From positions 5,952,001-6,016,000 of the forward strand of contig NZ_CP062165.1 in NCBI RefSeq assembly GCF_014844075.1: 64,000 nt of DNA, in the 5' to 3' direction. The notes beneath the pieces were generated by a model. The model saw nothing but the letters and a program-made list of their open reading frames with translations, searched no databases and was not told the origin of the DNA. Origin of the DNA: Paenibacillus sp. JNUCC-31 (GTDB lineage Bacteria > Bacillota > Bacilli > Paenibacillales > Paenibacillaceae). Both the position numbers and the translations under genes were made by a program. Positions 1 through 8,906 of the stretch are shown here, one piece after another (position 1 is the stretch's first letter; each line of letters opens with the position of its first letter).

Positions 1-251
1 TTGGCTTCAGCAGCTTCCATTGCCTGCTGATGGGCGTCCGGATCAAATACAAACGTAAAGGACATTGTCTCCGCAGGTGCTCCGGTTCGCTCGACAAATC
101 CCCAATAATACGGACGGTTGGTTAACGCCTTGTCGGCTTCTGGTGAAAGTTTAACGGTTACATGGGCAGGAGATCGCTCCATGATCTGACAATCGAGTGT
201 TTCCAGGTAAGTGAGCACGTAAGCTTGCACTTCATGGGGCGACATGGTCAT
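1..251 (-). CDS. yqhG: YqhG family protein (partial, 3' end outside window)
   Basis: Reading frame on the minus strand begins with ATG at 251 and stays open to the window edge, giving 83 codons. The start reads MTMSPHEVQAYVLTYLE, and further in comes NRPYYWGFVERTGAP, which I recognise from the Bacillus YqhG family (function unknown). The start lies 2 bases after the stop of the upstream helicase gene, so the two are almost certainly co-transcribed. In B. subtilis yqhH and yqhG are also adjacent, which supports the call. The carboxy terminus is missing, so nothing can be said of full length. No function is assigned to this family beyond its conserved pairing with the helicase. Confidence 0.8.
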   Translation of the reverse strand, partial: MTMSPHEVQAYVLTYLETLDCQIMERSPAHVTVKLSPEADKALTNRPYYWGFVERTGAPAETMSFTFVFDPDAHQQAMEAAEA

Positions 252-253
252 GA

Positions 254-2014
254 TCAGAGACCTCCTTTGCGAAGATCAACCCCGGTCACGACCGGAGCCT
301 GACTTGCAACTTCACGCTGAATGGAGTTCAGCGATTGTCCAAGTGAATCCATTTTACGGCGTATATCCTCTTCATTTTGGGACTCAAGCATAATTTTGTA
401 CAAACTTTTCTCAATGGATTCCTTCTTCTCCAGCCGTTCCAGAATGACATCCAGTCCACCAATGACCATCTCAAACATATTGATCTTTTCATGCAGCAGA
501 TTCAGAATGTGTTCTTCAATGGTACCCGTCGTCGACAGGTTGTAGATATTGACGTCATTTTGCTGTCCCAATCGGTGTACGCGGCCGATCCGCTGCTCTA
601 CACGCATGGGATTCCAGGGCAGATCGAAGTTGATCATGTGATGGCAGAATTGAAGATTGATTCCCTCACCGCCTGCTTCGGTTGCAATCATCGCCTGTAC
701 GCGGCCGCGGAAGAGGTCCATCATCCAGTCTTTTTTCCCCCGATTCATACCGCCTCGGTAAGGAACTGCGGTAAGACCGTTGTTGCGAAAATAATTGAGC
801 AAGTACTCTTGTGTGGCACGGTATTCGGTGAAAATGATAACTTTCTCATTCATGTCACGAACGAGTTCCATCGTTTTCTCGGCTTTGGTATTTTCCTTGA
901 TCGCTTTAATGTGCGCAACCAGTTCCCATATCTTGTCCCGCAGCGGAGAGTCCAGTGGAAGTTTCTTTGACAGATTGACCAGTGTTACAAATACGGCATC
1001 CCGGCTGCTGCACACTTCACGCTGCAAGGTGACCAGGGAAAGCATGCTGCTCAGGTTGCCGCCCGCTTCCTGATACTGATCTTTCACAAAGGAAGTTACA
1101 CCATCATATAGGGCCTGTTCTTCGGCCGATAGCTGCAAATTCACATTAGACACGTTCCGTTTGGTGAATTGAACAGGTCCTTCGCCGCGGCGGTTACGGA
1201 TCATGACTTTGGATAACTCATCCTTGAGCTGCTCCTGATTTTTCGGAATACGTTTGTCCACTACAAAATTGGCCGCAAAATCACCTTGACGACCAAGCTG
1301 TCCCGGCTTGAGCAGGTTAATGAGATTAAACAGCTCGCTCATGTCATTCTGTACCGGCGTAGCCGTGAGCAAAAGGCAGTACTTTTTCCGCAACTTCAGC
1401 ATGAATTGATAGTTGGTCGTTTTTTTATTTTTGAGCTTATGAGCCTCGTCGATAATAATCATGTCGTAATCCGTATTCAGCAGCATATCTTTATGCGGGT
1501 CACGCTTCGCTGTATCCATGGAGGCAACCACGATTTCATTTTGCCAGGAATAGGCTTTTTTCTGTGCAATCGCAGGGATGCCAAATTTGGAATTCAGTTC
1601 CCGGACCCATTGCAGTACAAGGGACGCAGGTACGAGAATCAGAACTTTGGATACGAGTCCACGGACCATATATTCTTTCAGAATCAGCCCAGCTTCAATT
1701 GTTTTACCTAGTCCAACCTCATCGGCTAGAATGGCACGGCCTGACATTTCAAATAATACTTTGCGTGCCGTATCCATCTGGTGTGGAAGCGGGGTGAGTC
1801 CCTGTAAATGCTTCAGGCACTGGATTTCATCAAAGTTGGGAATCAAATTCGTCTCTTCCGCTTGAATGGCAAGTTGAAAGAGTCTGTAATCACCCCATGG
1901 GCCGCCTTTATCGAGTCTGGACTCCAGTTGGGTCAGCCAACTACGGTCGAATTCAAGTGGAACGGGTAATTCTGCTGCAGGTTGATTGAGATGATGCGGG
2001 CTTTTCCGGTTCAT
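254..2014 (-). CDS. yqhH: SNF2-family DEAD/DEAH-box helicase YqhH
   Basis: A 586-residue SNF2-type ATPase. Motif I is DEVGLGKTIEAG near residue 98, motif II is the DEAH box in IIIDEAHKLKN near 188, motif III is LLLTATPVQN near 217. The carboxy-terminal helicase lobe carries ATEAGGEGINLQ and the arginine-finger motif QRIGRVHRLGQ. Family members use ATP to translocate on or remodel nucleic acid-protein complexes; RapA-like recycling of RNA polymerase is a relative, but the role of YqhH itself is not established. Start ATG at 2014 is preceded by GGGGAGGA. It is followed after 2 bases by yqhG. In B. subtilis the pair sits beside the glycine cleavage operon; here the upstream neighbour is different and no glycine riboswitch was seen. 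Confidence 0.9.
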   Translation of the reverse strand: MNRKSPHHLNQPAAELPVPLEFDRSWLTQLESRLDKGGPWGDYRLFQLAIQAEETNLIPNFDEIQCLKHLQGLTPLPHQMDTARKVLFEMSGRAILADEVGLGKTIEAGLILKEYMVRGLVSKVLILVPASLVLQWVRELNSKFGIPAIAQKKAYSWQNEIVVASMDTAKRDPHKDMLLNTDYDMIIIDEAHKLKNKKTTNYQFMLKLRKKYCLLLTATPVQNDMSELFNLINLLKPGQLGRQGDFAANFVVDKRIPKNQEQLKDELSKVMIRNRRGEGPVQFTKRNVSNVNLQLSAEEQALYDGVTSFVKDQYQEAGGNLSSMLSLVTLQREVCSSRDAVFVTLVNLSKKLPLDSPLRDKIWELVAHIKAIKENTKAEKTMELVRDMNEKVIIFTEYRATQEYLLNYFRNNGLTAVPYRGGMNRGKKDWMMDLFRGRVQAMIATEAGGEGINLQFCHHMINFDLPWNPMRVEQRIGRVHRLGQQNDVNIYNLSTTGTIEEHILNLLHEKINMFEMVIGGLDVILERLEKKESIEKSLYKIMLESQNEEDIRRKMDSLGQSLNSIQREVASQAPVVTGVDLRKGGL

Positions 2015-2449
2015 GATGCTTCCTCCCCTGCCATACGTGATGACGTTTTATTCGTAGCTTATAGTATGGACGAATGAGAGGAAGTTCATAACCATGGTCG
2101 GAATTCGACGTGGTGATGCCAAGATGCCAAAAAAAGTTCACAGATTTCGTATGAGGGCCTGTGGTGGAAAAGCCATGTGGAGAGCAGTGCCCGGGAAAAC
2201 GAGGCTAGTACAAGTGAAGATGAAGGAGGTTTTAACTATACAATATCGAATCGTATATTAACGCAAAAAAACACCTTGTATTGAAAATCGAAAGAAAAGC
2301 GATGGAATGGAAGGCTTCAAGAACCACAAAGTAACGGGGTAACCCTATGATTATGCTAACGGACTACGATAATGGAGAGGTTTGTAATCGTCGCAGTAAA
2401 ATCTTGTAAGTGATATGTAGACCATCAGAACTTAAACGGAGGTATATAA
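2015..2449. other. intergenic region between divergent yqhH and the IMPase gene
   Basis: This 435-base stretch must hold the promoters for both divergent genes, but I see no convincing -35/-10 pair. At 2222-2229 there is a near-perfect Shine-Dalgarno AAGGAGGT that is not followed by any usable start codon. Just after it, about 2234-2259, is an imperfect AT-rich palindrome with TATAC/GTATA arms. No plausible coding sequence was found; the short open frame on the minus strand in 1953-2141 lacks a ribosome binding site and runs into yqhH. Confidence 0.4.
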
Positions 2450-3253
2450 ATGTCTAATCAATACCTTAACGTTCTCAAAGAATGTGTCATCGAGACAGGA
2501 AAAAATAGTTTGCGGCACTTGGAAGGACATATTGATGCAGGTTCGAAAGCATCGCATAAAGAATTAGTTACATTCGTAGACCGCCAAAATGAGCAAATGG
2601 TAGTACAACGAATAAAGAAAGACTTTCCTCATCACAAAATTATGGGTGAGGAAAGTTATACAGGGGAAGTTTTTGAGCCGAATGACTTCATTTGGATTGT
2701 TGATCCCATCGACGGGACAACTAACTATGTGCATCAGAAACAATGTTTTGCGATTTCAATCGCTTTATACCAGAATGGACAAGGGATTTGTGGGGCCGTT
2801 TATAATCCTTCTAATGATGAACTCTTTTGGGCAGAGAAAGGTTCAGGTGCCTATCTGAACAATAAACGACTTTTGATGAATTCTTCATCAGTGGCATTAA
2901 GCAATTCATTAATTTCTACATACATTCGATATGATCAGAATGAAAAGAAACTTGGATTTGAAAGTTTTGTACAACATATAGCCAATGAGTCAAGAGGAAT
3001 ACGCATGATTGGATGCGGCTCTCTGGAATTGGCTTACGTGGCCTGCGGACGATTCAATGTGTATTTTAGTTCTCTTCAGAAACCGTGGGATTTTGCGGCA
3101 GGTAAATTGTTAGTCGAAGAAGCTGGCGGTAAAATTACTTGTTTGAACGGAGATCAGATTAATATACATCTTTCAGGTAGTAGTATTCTTGCTGCCAGTA
3201 TGGAACTTCATCAGGAAATTTTAGATATTTCTAAGAGAATCTTATCCACATAA
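2450..3253 (+). CDS. inositol monophosphatase family protein
   Basis: A 267-residue protein with the full metal-binding signature of the IMPase/SuhB family: GEES near residue 66, DPIDGTTNYVH near 86 and WDFAAG near 211. Members hydrolyse small phosphomonoesters (inositol-1-phosphate, fructose-1,6-bisphosphate, histidinol phosphate, 3'-phosphoadenosine phosphate) with Mg2+ in the cytoplasm; the exact substrate cannot be read from the sequence. Start ATG at 2450 follows GGAGG with good spacing. It is separated by 225 bases from the DeoR regulator downstream, so it may be an independent unit, although a phosphatase would fit the phosphodiesterase-containing cluster that follows. Its codon use looks more AT-rich than the following genes. 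Confidence 0.85.
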   Translation: MSNQYLNVLKECVIETGKNSLRHLEGHIDAGSKASHKELVTFVDRQNEQMVVQRIKKDFPHHKIMGEESYTGEVFEPNDFIWIVDPIDGTTNYVHQKQCFAISIALYQNGQGICGAVYNPSNDELFWAEKGSGAYLNNKRLLMNSSSVALSNSLISTYIRYDQNEKKLGFESFVQHIANESRGIRMIGCGSLELAYVACGRFNVYFSSLQKPWDFAAGKLLVEEAGGKITCLNGDQINIHLSGSSILAASMELHQEILDISKRILST

Positions 3254-3478
3254 CATTTAGTATATATATCGATCCTAATCTTATCCACTTTATAAAGGTT
3301 TGTGCACTAAAGGAGAACAATAGTTGAATGAATGAAACGGAAGCCCTTTTTGATATGTGGTTTTTATATTGTAAATGGCCAAAAACAAAGTTAAATATGT
3401 CATTTCCCCATGGATTCTTTGGTGTGATTCAGTTAAGATAAATGCAATAGAATGTCATACAGAGTATGGAGGGTAAGC

Positions 3479-4267
3479 ATGCATTCTTCCTATAGCGAAG
3501 TGGAGAAAAGAAGGAAAGAGATATTGAAGGAACTGGAGGAGCACGACAAAGTTTATGTAAAAGAGCTTGCCGAAAAATTCGGCGTGACAACCGAGACGAT
3601 TCGGCGAGATCTGGACAAATTAGAGAGTCTGAACAAACTAAAAAAAATATTTGGCGGAGCGATCAAAACGAGCCATCAAAAGCTGGAATGGATATATAAC
3701 GATCGAGAGTCGATCAATCTGGAGGTTAAAAGAAAACTGGCTGTCGAGGCCGCAAATTGGGTGGAGGACAATGATATTATATTCCTTCAGGCAGGAAGCA
3801 CTGTTGCCCAAATGCCGCCATTCTTAAGAGACAAAAAGGAGCTTACGGTGGTCAGCAATTCCGTTCCGATCATATTTGAATTCGCTCAATATAAGCGAAA
3901 TGGCGAATTTGACGGGAGAGTGATTCAGATCGGCGGAGAGCTTCAAGTTTCTTCCATGGGGATGGGAGGGGTACTCGCTCAAGACATGTTAAGGGACATT
4001 ACCGTAAACAAAGCTTTTTTTTCCTGCGGAGGCTTTACGCCTGAAAATATCAGTACGTTTCAAAGCGAGAGCGCGCAAATGACGAAAAGCCTTCTCACTC
4101 AAAGCCAAAAGAAAGTGCTGGTAGCGGATGCTTCAAAAATGGGCGTCAAGCATCTGTATAAAGTATCTTCCCTGCTTGAAGTGGACATGATTATTACGGA
4201 TACGGACTTGCCAGAAGAATGGAAACCACACACTGATTTGTCCTCACTAAAATGGATTTCTATTTAA
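3479..4267 (+). CDS. DeoR-family transcriptional regulator
   Basis: A 262-residue regulator. The amino-terminal winged helix contains KELAEKFGVTTETIRRDLDKLE, the classic DeoR helix-turn-helix, followed by an isomerase-like sensor domain with FLQAGSTVAQMPPFL and, near the end, LVADASKMGVKHLYKV. DeoR proteins usually repress sugar or nucleoside catabolic operons and respond to a phosphorylated intermediate. I chose ATG 3479 rather than the in-frame ATG at 3452 because GGAGGG at 3468-3473 is correctly spaced and the family motif begins right after. It is followed by a strong terminator and then the transport and degradation cluster, of which it is the likely regulator. Confidence 0.88.
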   Translation: MHSSYSEVEKRRKEILKELEEHDKVYVKELAEKFGVTTETIRRDLDKLESLNKLKKIFGGAIKTSHQKLEWIYNDRESINLEVKRKLAVEAANWVEDNDIIFLQAGSTVAQMPPFLRDKKELTVVSNSVPIIFEFAQYKRNGEFDGRVIQIGGELQVSSMGMGGVLAQDMLRDITVNKAFFSCGGFTPENISTFQSESAQMTKSLLTQSQKKVLVADASKMGVKHLYKVSSLLEVDMIITDTDLPEEWKPHTDLSSLKWISI

Positions 4268-4286
4268 ATTCAAGAGAATTGCTATA

Positions 4287-4328
4287 AAAACAACACCTCG
4301 TTTGGAAACAAACGAGGTGTTGTTTTTA
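4287..4328 (+). terminator. rho-independent terminator after the DeoR gene
   Basis: Perfect 12-base stem (4292-4303 AACACCTCGTTT with 4310-4321) around a GGAAAC loop, followed by a run of T. The flanking A-run and T-run extend the stem. It separates the regulator from the transporter cluster, so the cluster needs its own promoter within 4331-4440. Confidence 0.93.
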
Positions 4329-4451
4329 TTTTGGTTTATATTGGTTTTTATAAAATTTACAATAATAATATGTTGTTTTTACACCTATATTACATTTGGA
4401 TGTTAAGATTCCATTGTAGAAACCACATGAAACGAAAGGGGAAGTCAACCA

Positions 4452-5669
4452 TTGAATTATCAACTGAGTCATCGTGCCCGCACGCTAAATCCTTATATCG
4501 GAGCGGAATTAAGAGATAAAGTCGAAGCACTTCGCCGATCAGGCCGCAAGCTTATCGCTCTTAACGTGGGTGAACCGGATTTTCCCACACCGATCCATAT
4601 CGCTTATGCAGGTATAGAAGCGATTATCAAAGGCGTAACGAAGTATACGCCCGTGCAGGGGACACATGATGTTCGGCAGGCTGTTTGCGACAAACTGAAG
4701 AGAGACAACGATCTTAGTTATAGCCCGGAGGAGGTGGTCATCACCACTGGAGCCAAACAAGCCGTGGCGAATGCGTTGCTCTCGATTTGCAACGAGGGCG
4801 ACGAAGTTCTTTTACCGATACCCTGCTGGGGGAGTTACCCGGAAATGATCGCATACGCAGGGGCGGTCCCTGTGTTTGTTGAAACCGAACCGGAACAAGA
4901 CTTTCAGCTCAACGTGGAGCGGCTTGCCAGTAAAATAACTTCCAGGACGCGGGCTATTTTGCTGACAAATCCCAATAATCCGACCGGAACGGTGCTTGAT
5001 CAAGAAACGTTGTATGCCATCGGCATGATCGCTGTTCGACATGATCTTTACATTATTGCGGATGAAATCTATGAATATTTGAACTATGGCGAGAAAGTTC
5101 CCTTGATCGCTGCTTTGAGCGAGGAAATTAAAGCACGGACGATTACGATCAACGGGTTATCCAAGGCGTATGCCATGACGGGCTGGCGAATCGGTTACGC
5201 CTGCGGCCCATTGCCTGTGATTCGCGCCATGACGGTCATTCAAAGCTACACCACCTCCAATCCAAGCTCGATCGGTCAATATGCGGCGATTGCGGCGCTC
5301 AAAGATGAGGGGGATTCGGTTCAGGAAATGACAAAATCCTTTGATGAACGAAGGCAGTATCTGATTCGTGAAATTCAATCGATTCGGGGATTGTCATGTC
5401 CCAATGCGAGAGGCGCTTTTTACTTGATGGTGGATGTGTCCCATTACTTTGGTTCAGTTTATGAGGAGGGGACGATTGCTGATAGCAAGGACTTTGCCGA
5501 ATATTTGCTGCATCAAGTAGGTGTCGTCGTAACGCCGGGGGACATGTTCCAGGCTCCCCAATTTATTCGGCTTTCCTATGCTACATCCCTGGCACAATTG
5601 CAGGAGGCTGTTGCCCTGATCAGGGCGGCATTGTCTCTATTGAAAATGAGAACGGAGAATCTGAAATGA
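4452..5669 (+). CDS. PLP-dependent class I/II aminotransferase
   Basis: A 405-residue fold-type I aminotransferase. It shows ALNVGEPDFPTP near residue 35, the cofactor-contacting NPNNPTGTV near 178, ADEIYEYL near 207, and the lysine motif NGLSKAYAMTGWRIGY near 237, where the lysine forms the internal aldimine. Related enzymes act on aspartate, aromatic or N-acyl amino acids; substrate is not predictable. Translation starts at TTG 4452, preceded by AAAGGGG; no suitable ATG lies nearby. It is the first gene after the DeoR terminator and lies about 50 bases ahead of the permease genes, so it probably belongs to the import-degradation operon and removes or adds an amino group on the imported compound. 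Confidence 0.88.
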   Translation: MNYQLSHRARTLNPYIGAELRDKVEALRRSGRKLIALNVGEPDFPTPIHIAYAGIEAIIKGVTKYTPVQGTHDVRQAVCDKLKRDNDLSYSPEEVVITTGAKQAVANALLSICNEGDEVLLPIPCWGSYPEMIAYAGAVPVFVETEPEQDFQLNVERLASKITSRTRAILLTNPNNPTGTVLDQETLYAIGMIAVRHDLYIIADEIYEYLNYGEKVPLIAALSEEIKARTITINGLSKAYAMTGWRIGYACGPLPVIRAMTVIQSYTTSNPSSIGQYAAIAALKDEGDSVQEMTKSFDERRQYLIREIQSIRGLSCPNARGAFYLMVDVSHYFGSVYEEGTIADSKDFAEYLLHQVGVVVTPGDMFQAPQFIRLSYATSLAQLQEAVALIRAALSLLKMRTENLK

Positions 5670-5721
5670 TTCCTAGTATGATTCAAATTTGTAAGCCATC
5701 AATCGATGCAAGGGAGTGCAT

Positions 5722-6669
5722 ATGGATAAACATCTGGTTTGGGAGAGGAAGAGGGGTTTGAGCGGGCAAACGGTGACAAACAAAACAAGCATAGCCAAAT
5801 GGGTGTACACGAATTTAACTGCTTATGTATTGGTTTTTCCAGCCATTATTCTTCTTGTTGTATTTCATCTGTATCCGATGGGTATGACTTTTTTTCTGAG
5901 CCTGACAGACTGGAATCTGATTACCCCTGATTTTAATTGGATTTTCGCAGGCAATTATTCGCGGATGTTTACCTCGTCCGAATTTTGGAGTGTCGTAGGA
6001 AACACGTTTATATTTGGTATCTTCTCCGTTGGGTTTACGGTTTTGCTGGCTACTGTACTGGCTGTTGTACTGGACGAAAAACTGCGGGGAGTCAGGTTGT
6101 TTCGATCGGTCGTATTTTTGCCCTACATTACGCCTATGGCGGCTATAGGAACTCTATGGGTATGGATGTACAACCAGAATTTTGGTCTGATCAACTGGGT
6201 GCTAGATTTCTTCTCTATTCCTCCCGCTCCCTGGCTGGCAAAGCCGGGGTGGGCCATGGCTGCGCTAATCATTACGAAAGTCTGGAAGGTAGTCGGCTAC
6301 TACATGGTGATTCTGCTGGCCGGCAAGCAAAATATAGCGGACTCCCTGTATGAAGCGGCCAAGATGGATGGAGCAGGAAGGCTGCAGTTGTTTACCCGGA
6401 TTACGCTGCCGCTGCTCTCTCCGTATATCTTCTTTGTGCTGATCGTCGCGTTGATTGGCTCTTTTGAAGATTTCGATCTGCTGTTTACGATGACCCGTGG
6501 CGGGCCGGCAGAAAGCACAAATATGATCATTTATTACATTTACCAGCATGCCTTTGAATTTTTTGATATCGGTTATGCTTCCGCAGCCTCATCGGTGCTT
6601 TTTGTTATCCTTATGCTCATCACATTTATCCAGATGAAAGTCTCCAAAAGGTGGGTGCACTATCAATGA
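5722..6669 (+). CDS. ABC transporter permease, MalF/UgpA type
   Basis: A 315-residue inner-membrane permease with about six transmembrane segments, the first being YVLVFPAIILLVVFHLYP. The cytoplasmic EAA loop that docks the ATPase is YEAAKMDGAGRLQLFTRITL near residue 214. This class imports sugars, glycerol-3-phosphate or glycerophosphodiesters with a partner permease and a binding protein. ATG 5722 is preferred over the GTG at 5716 because AGGGAG at 5711-5716 is its ribosome binding site. The stop overlaps the start of the next permease (ATGA). No ATPase gene is present in the cluster. Confidence 0.9.
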   Translation: MDKHLVWERKRGLSGQTVTNKTSIAKWVYTNLTAYVLVFPAIILLVVFHLYPMGMTFFLSLTDWNLITPDFNWIFAGNYSRMFTSSEFWSVVGNTFIFGIFSVGFTVLLATVLAVVLDEKLRGVRLFRSVVFLPYITPMAAIGTLWVWMYNQNFGLINWVLDFFSIPPAPWLAKPGWAMAALIITKVWKVVGYYMVILLAGKQNIADSLYEAAKMDGAGRLQLFTRITLPLLSPYIFFVLIVALIGSFEDFDLLFTMTRGGPAESTNMIIYYIYQHAFEFFDIGYASAASSVLFVILMLITFIQMKVSKRWVHYQ

Positions 6670-7505
6670 GATTGAAGCAATTTGCATTTAAATGGTTCGG
6701 ATTCGCCCTTTTGAGTCTTTTTTCAATCGTTATATTATTTCCTTTTATATGGATGTTGAGCAGTTCATTAAAGAGTGCCGATCAAGTGTACGTGTTTCCT
6801 CCTACGTTGATCCCGGAAGTATTCCGCTGGGAAAACTACGTGGAAATATGGAAAATGGCTCCGCTGGCCCGGTATCTATTCAATAGCCTATTTACAGCAA
6901 GCGCCACGATCATGGTGCAACTGCTGTTGATCATCCCGGCTTCTTATGCTTTTGCCAGGCTGCGTTTTAAGGGAAGCGGTATTCTCTTTCTCTTGGTTCT
7001 CGCTACCATGATGATTCCGGACCAAGTTACGTTTATCCCTAATTTTTTGACGATCAAACAACTCGGTTGGGTGGATTCGTATATGGGCTTGATCGCGCCA
7101 TTCACCGTAAAAGCCTTTGGCATATTTATGCTGAGGCAAGCCTTTATGCAAGTGCCGAAAGAGCTTGAGGAAGCCGCCATTCTCGATGGCTGCGGACACA
7201 CCAGAATCATGCGCCATCTCATGATGCCTTTATCGGGAGCAGCAGTTGTGACGTATATTTTGTTGTCCTTTATCTGGAATTATAATGAATTGTTTTGGCC
7301 GCTCATTGTGACCAATAATGAAAATTTGCGGACCGTTCAGTTAGGACTGTCGCGATTTATGGAAGAAGGGGGCGGAGGGAGCGGAGGAACGCAGTGGAAT
7401 CTGGTCATGGCCGCTGCTGCAGTTATTATCGCCCCATTAGCCGTATTATTCATTTCCATGCAGAAGTTTATTGTAAAAGGCGTGGCCACTACGGGTTTAA
7501 AGTAA
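6666..7505 (+). CDS. ABC transporter permease, MalG/UgpE type
   Basis: A 279-residue partner permease with six predicted membrane spans, an amino-terminal FALLSLFSIVILFPFIWML helix, the conserved MMIPDQVTFIP region, and the EAA loop EEAAILDGCGHTRIMRHLMM. The ATG at 6666 overlaps the stop of the preceding permease by four bases, typical of translational coupling; GGTGGG upstream serves as ribosome binding site. It forms a heterodimer with the product of the upstream gene. The poly-glycine stretch EEGGGGSGGTQWN near residue 240 in the last periplasmic loop is longer in glycine than usual but lies where this family is variable. Confidence 0.9.
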   Translation: MRLKQFAFKWFGFALLSLFSIVILFPFIWMLSSSLKSADQVYVFPPTLIPEVFRWENYVEIWKMAPLARYLFNSLFTASATIMVQLLLIIPASYAFARLRFKGSGILFLLVLATMMIPDQVTFIPNFLTIKQLGWVDSYMGLIAPFTVKAFGIFMLRQAFMQVPKELEEAAILDGCGHTRIMRHLMMPLSGAAVVTYILLSFIWNYNELFWPLIVTNNENLRTVQLGLSRFMEEGGGGSGGTQWNLVMAAAAVIIAPLAVLFISMQKFIVKGVATTGLK

Positions 7506-7539
7506 GCGATATACCATTAAAAAAAACGAGGTGAAACCA

Positions 7540-8856
7540 TTGAAAAGTAAATTCATTAAAAGTGTTCTCGTGGCATCAAGTTTGGTTATGGTACTTGCAG
7601 GTTGCGGGCAAGGAGCTTCGTCTTCCACTACATCACAGCAAAATAACAAGCAGGGAAATCCGGTGGAGATTGAGTTTTGGTACGGCAATAGCGGCGTGAT
7701 CGGGGAAACTACCAAAGATCTGGTCGAACAATTTAATCAATCGCAAGATGAAGTGAAGGTTAATGCGGTGTTCCAGGAAAGTACGAATAATATCGGCAAG
7801 AAATTATTGACGGCAATTGTGGGCAATGCTGTACCGGATGTTGTTCAGTTGAACGCCAGATTCTGGCCGGCTTTTGCTTACAATAAAGCATTGCTGCCGC
7901 TTGACCCTTATATTCAAAATGATCCGGAGTTTAACTACAGCGATTTTGTGGACAGCTTTGTAGACAACACTTTAATCGAAGGAAAGACATACACCATTCC
8001 CTTCAACCGGAGTACACCGATCTTGTATTACAACAAAGATATCGTGAAGGAGATCGGGCTTGATCTGGAGCACCCGGTAACCACTTGGGATGAAATGATG
8101 GCCGCCGCGAAGAAAGCGACCGTCGTTAAAGATGGGAAGACAGAACGATTCGGCTATGCTTCATTGCTGCCGCCCCTCTACTACTACTCGTTGATGTGGT
8201 CCAATGGCGGAGATATTCTTAGCCCGGATCAAAAGGATGTTGTGATCGATCAAGCGCCAGCGATTCAAGGTCTGGAAATGTACCGGAAAATGATATATGA
8301 CGATAAAATCATGATGCAGCCTCTCGGCGGGAATAGAGACGGCGATCAGGAAATGATCAATTTTCAAAACGGCAAGGTAGCTTTCTTGCTGGCCTCGACA
8401 GGAGACCTGAACCAGATCCAAAACAATGTCAAGTTTAAGCTTGGCGTCGATTTTGTGCCAAAGTTTAAAGAATATGCTGTTCCTTCGACTTCCGGGGGGA
8501 ATCTCGCTATTGTGGCGAAGGCACCAAAGGAAAAGCAAGATGCGGCCTGGAAGTTCATCAAGTTCCTTACCGATAAGCAACAAACCATTTATTTTGCCCA
8601 GCATACCGGATATATGCCGATTCGAAAATCTGCCATTGAAGCGCCTGAAATGGTGAAGTTTTATGAAGAAAATCCGTTCTTCAAAACCACTGTCGACCAA
8701 CTTCCGTACGGTAGGGGAATCCCGGTTGTGCCTGACTTCGAAAAGATTGAGACTGAAATTCAAAATGCGCTCGGAAAAACCTATGCCGAAAATGTTCCGG
8801 CCCAAGAATCAATGAAGGAAGCCGCCGACAAGATACGTGAGCTGTTGAAGAAATAG
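7540..8856 (+). CDS. extracellular solute-binding lipoprotein (family 1)
   Basis: A 438-residue substrate-binding lipoprotein. The signal peptide ends in the lipobox LAGC (Cys near residue 22), followed by a Ser/Thr/Gln linker. The mature part has the two-lobed family 1 fold, with VEIEFWYGNSG at its start, IPFNRSTPILYYNKD in the hinge region and AAWKFIKFLTD near the end; this resembles UgpB-like proteins for glycerol-3-phosphate and related compounds. I place the start at TTG 7540, since GAGGTG at 7528-7533 is its ribosome binding site and the GTG at 7531 lies inside it. It captures the ligand for the two permeases directly upstream. Confidence 0.9.
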   Translation: MKSKFIKSVLVASSLVMVLAGCGQGASSSTTSQQNNKQGNPVEIEFWYGNSGVIGETTKDLVEQFNQSQDEVKVNAVFQESTNNIGKKLLTAIVGNAVPDVVQLNARFWPAFAYNKALLPLDPYIQNDPEFNYSDFVDSFVDNTLIEGKTYTIPFNRSTPILYYNKDIVKEIGLDLEHPVTTWDEMMAAAKKATVVKDGKTERFGYASLLPPLYYYSLMWSNGGDILSPDQKDVVIDQAPAIQGLEMYRKMIYDDKIMMQPLGGNRDGDQEMINFQNGKVAFLLASTGDLNQIQNNVKFKLGVDFVPKFKEYAVPSTSGGNLAIVAKAPKEKQDAAWKFIKFLTDKQQTIYFAQHTGYMPIRKSAIEAPEMVKFYEENPFFKTTVDQLPYGRGIPVVPDFEKIETEIQNALGKTYAENVPAQESMKEAADKIRELLKK

Positions 8857-8906
8857 AGTGTAGCTAAAAAACGAATGACAATTTGATAAAAAAGGACTGA
8901 GAAACC

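Noticed and set aside
1953..2141. Minus-strand frame of 62 codons before yqhH as a separate gene
   Set aside because: It overlaps the start of yqhH, has no ribosome binding site and no recognised motif.
3254..3478. Possible short frame after AAGGAG at about 3310 before the DeoR gene
   Set aside because: The TTG there is followed by a stop after two codons, so it is not a gene.
8161..8805. Antisense open frame of 214 codons in the UgpB-like binding-protein gene
   Set aside because: Same reasoning: it is a shadow of a confirmed gene and lacks any start signal.
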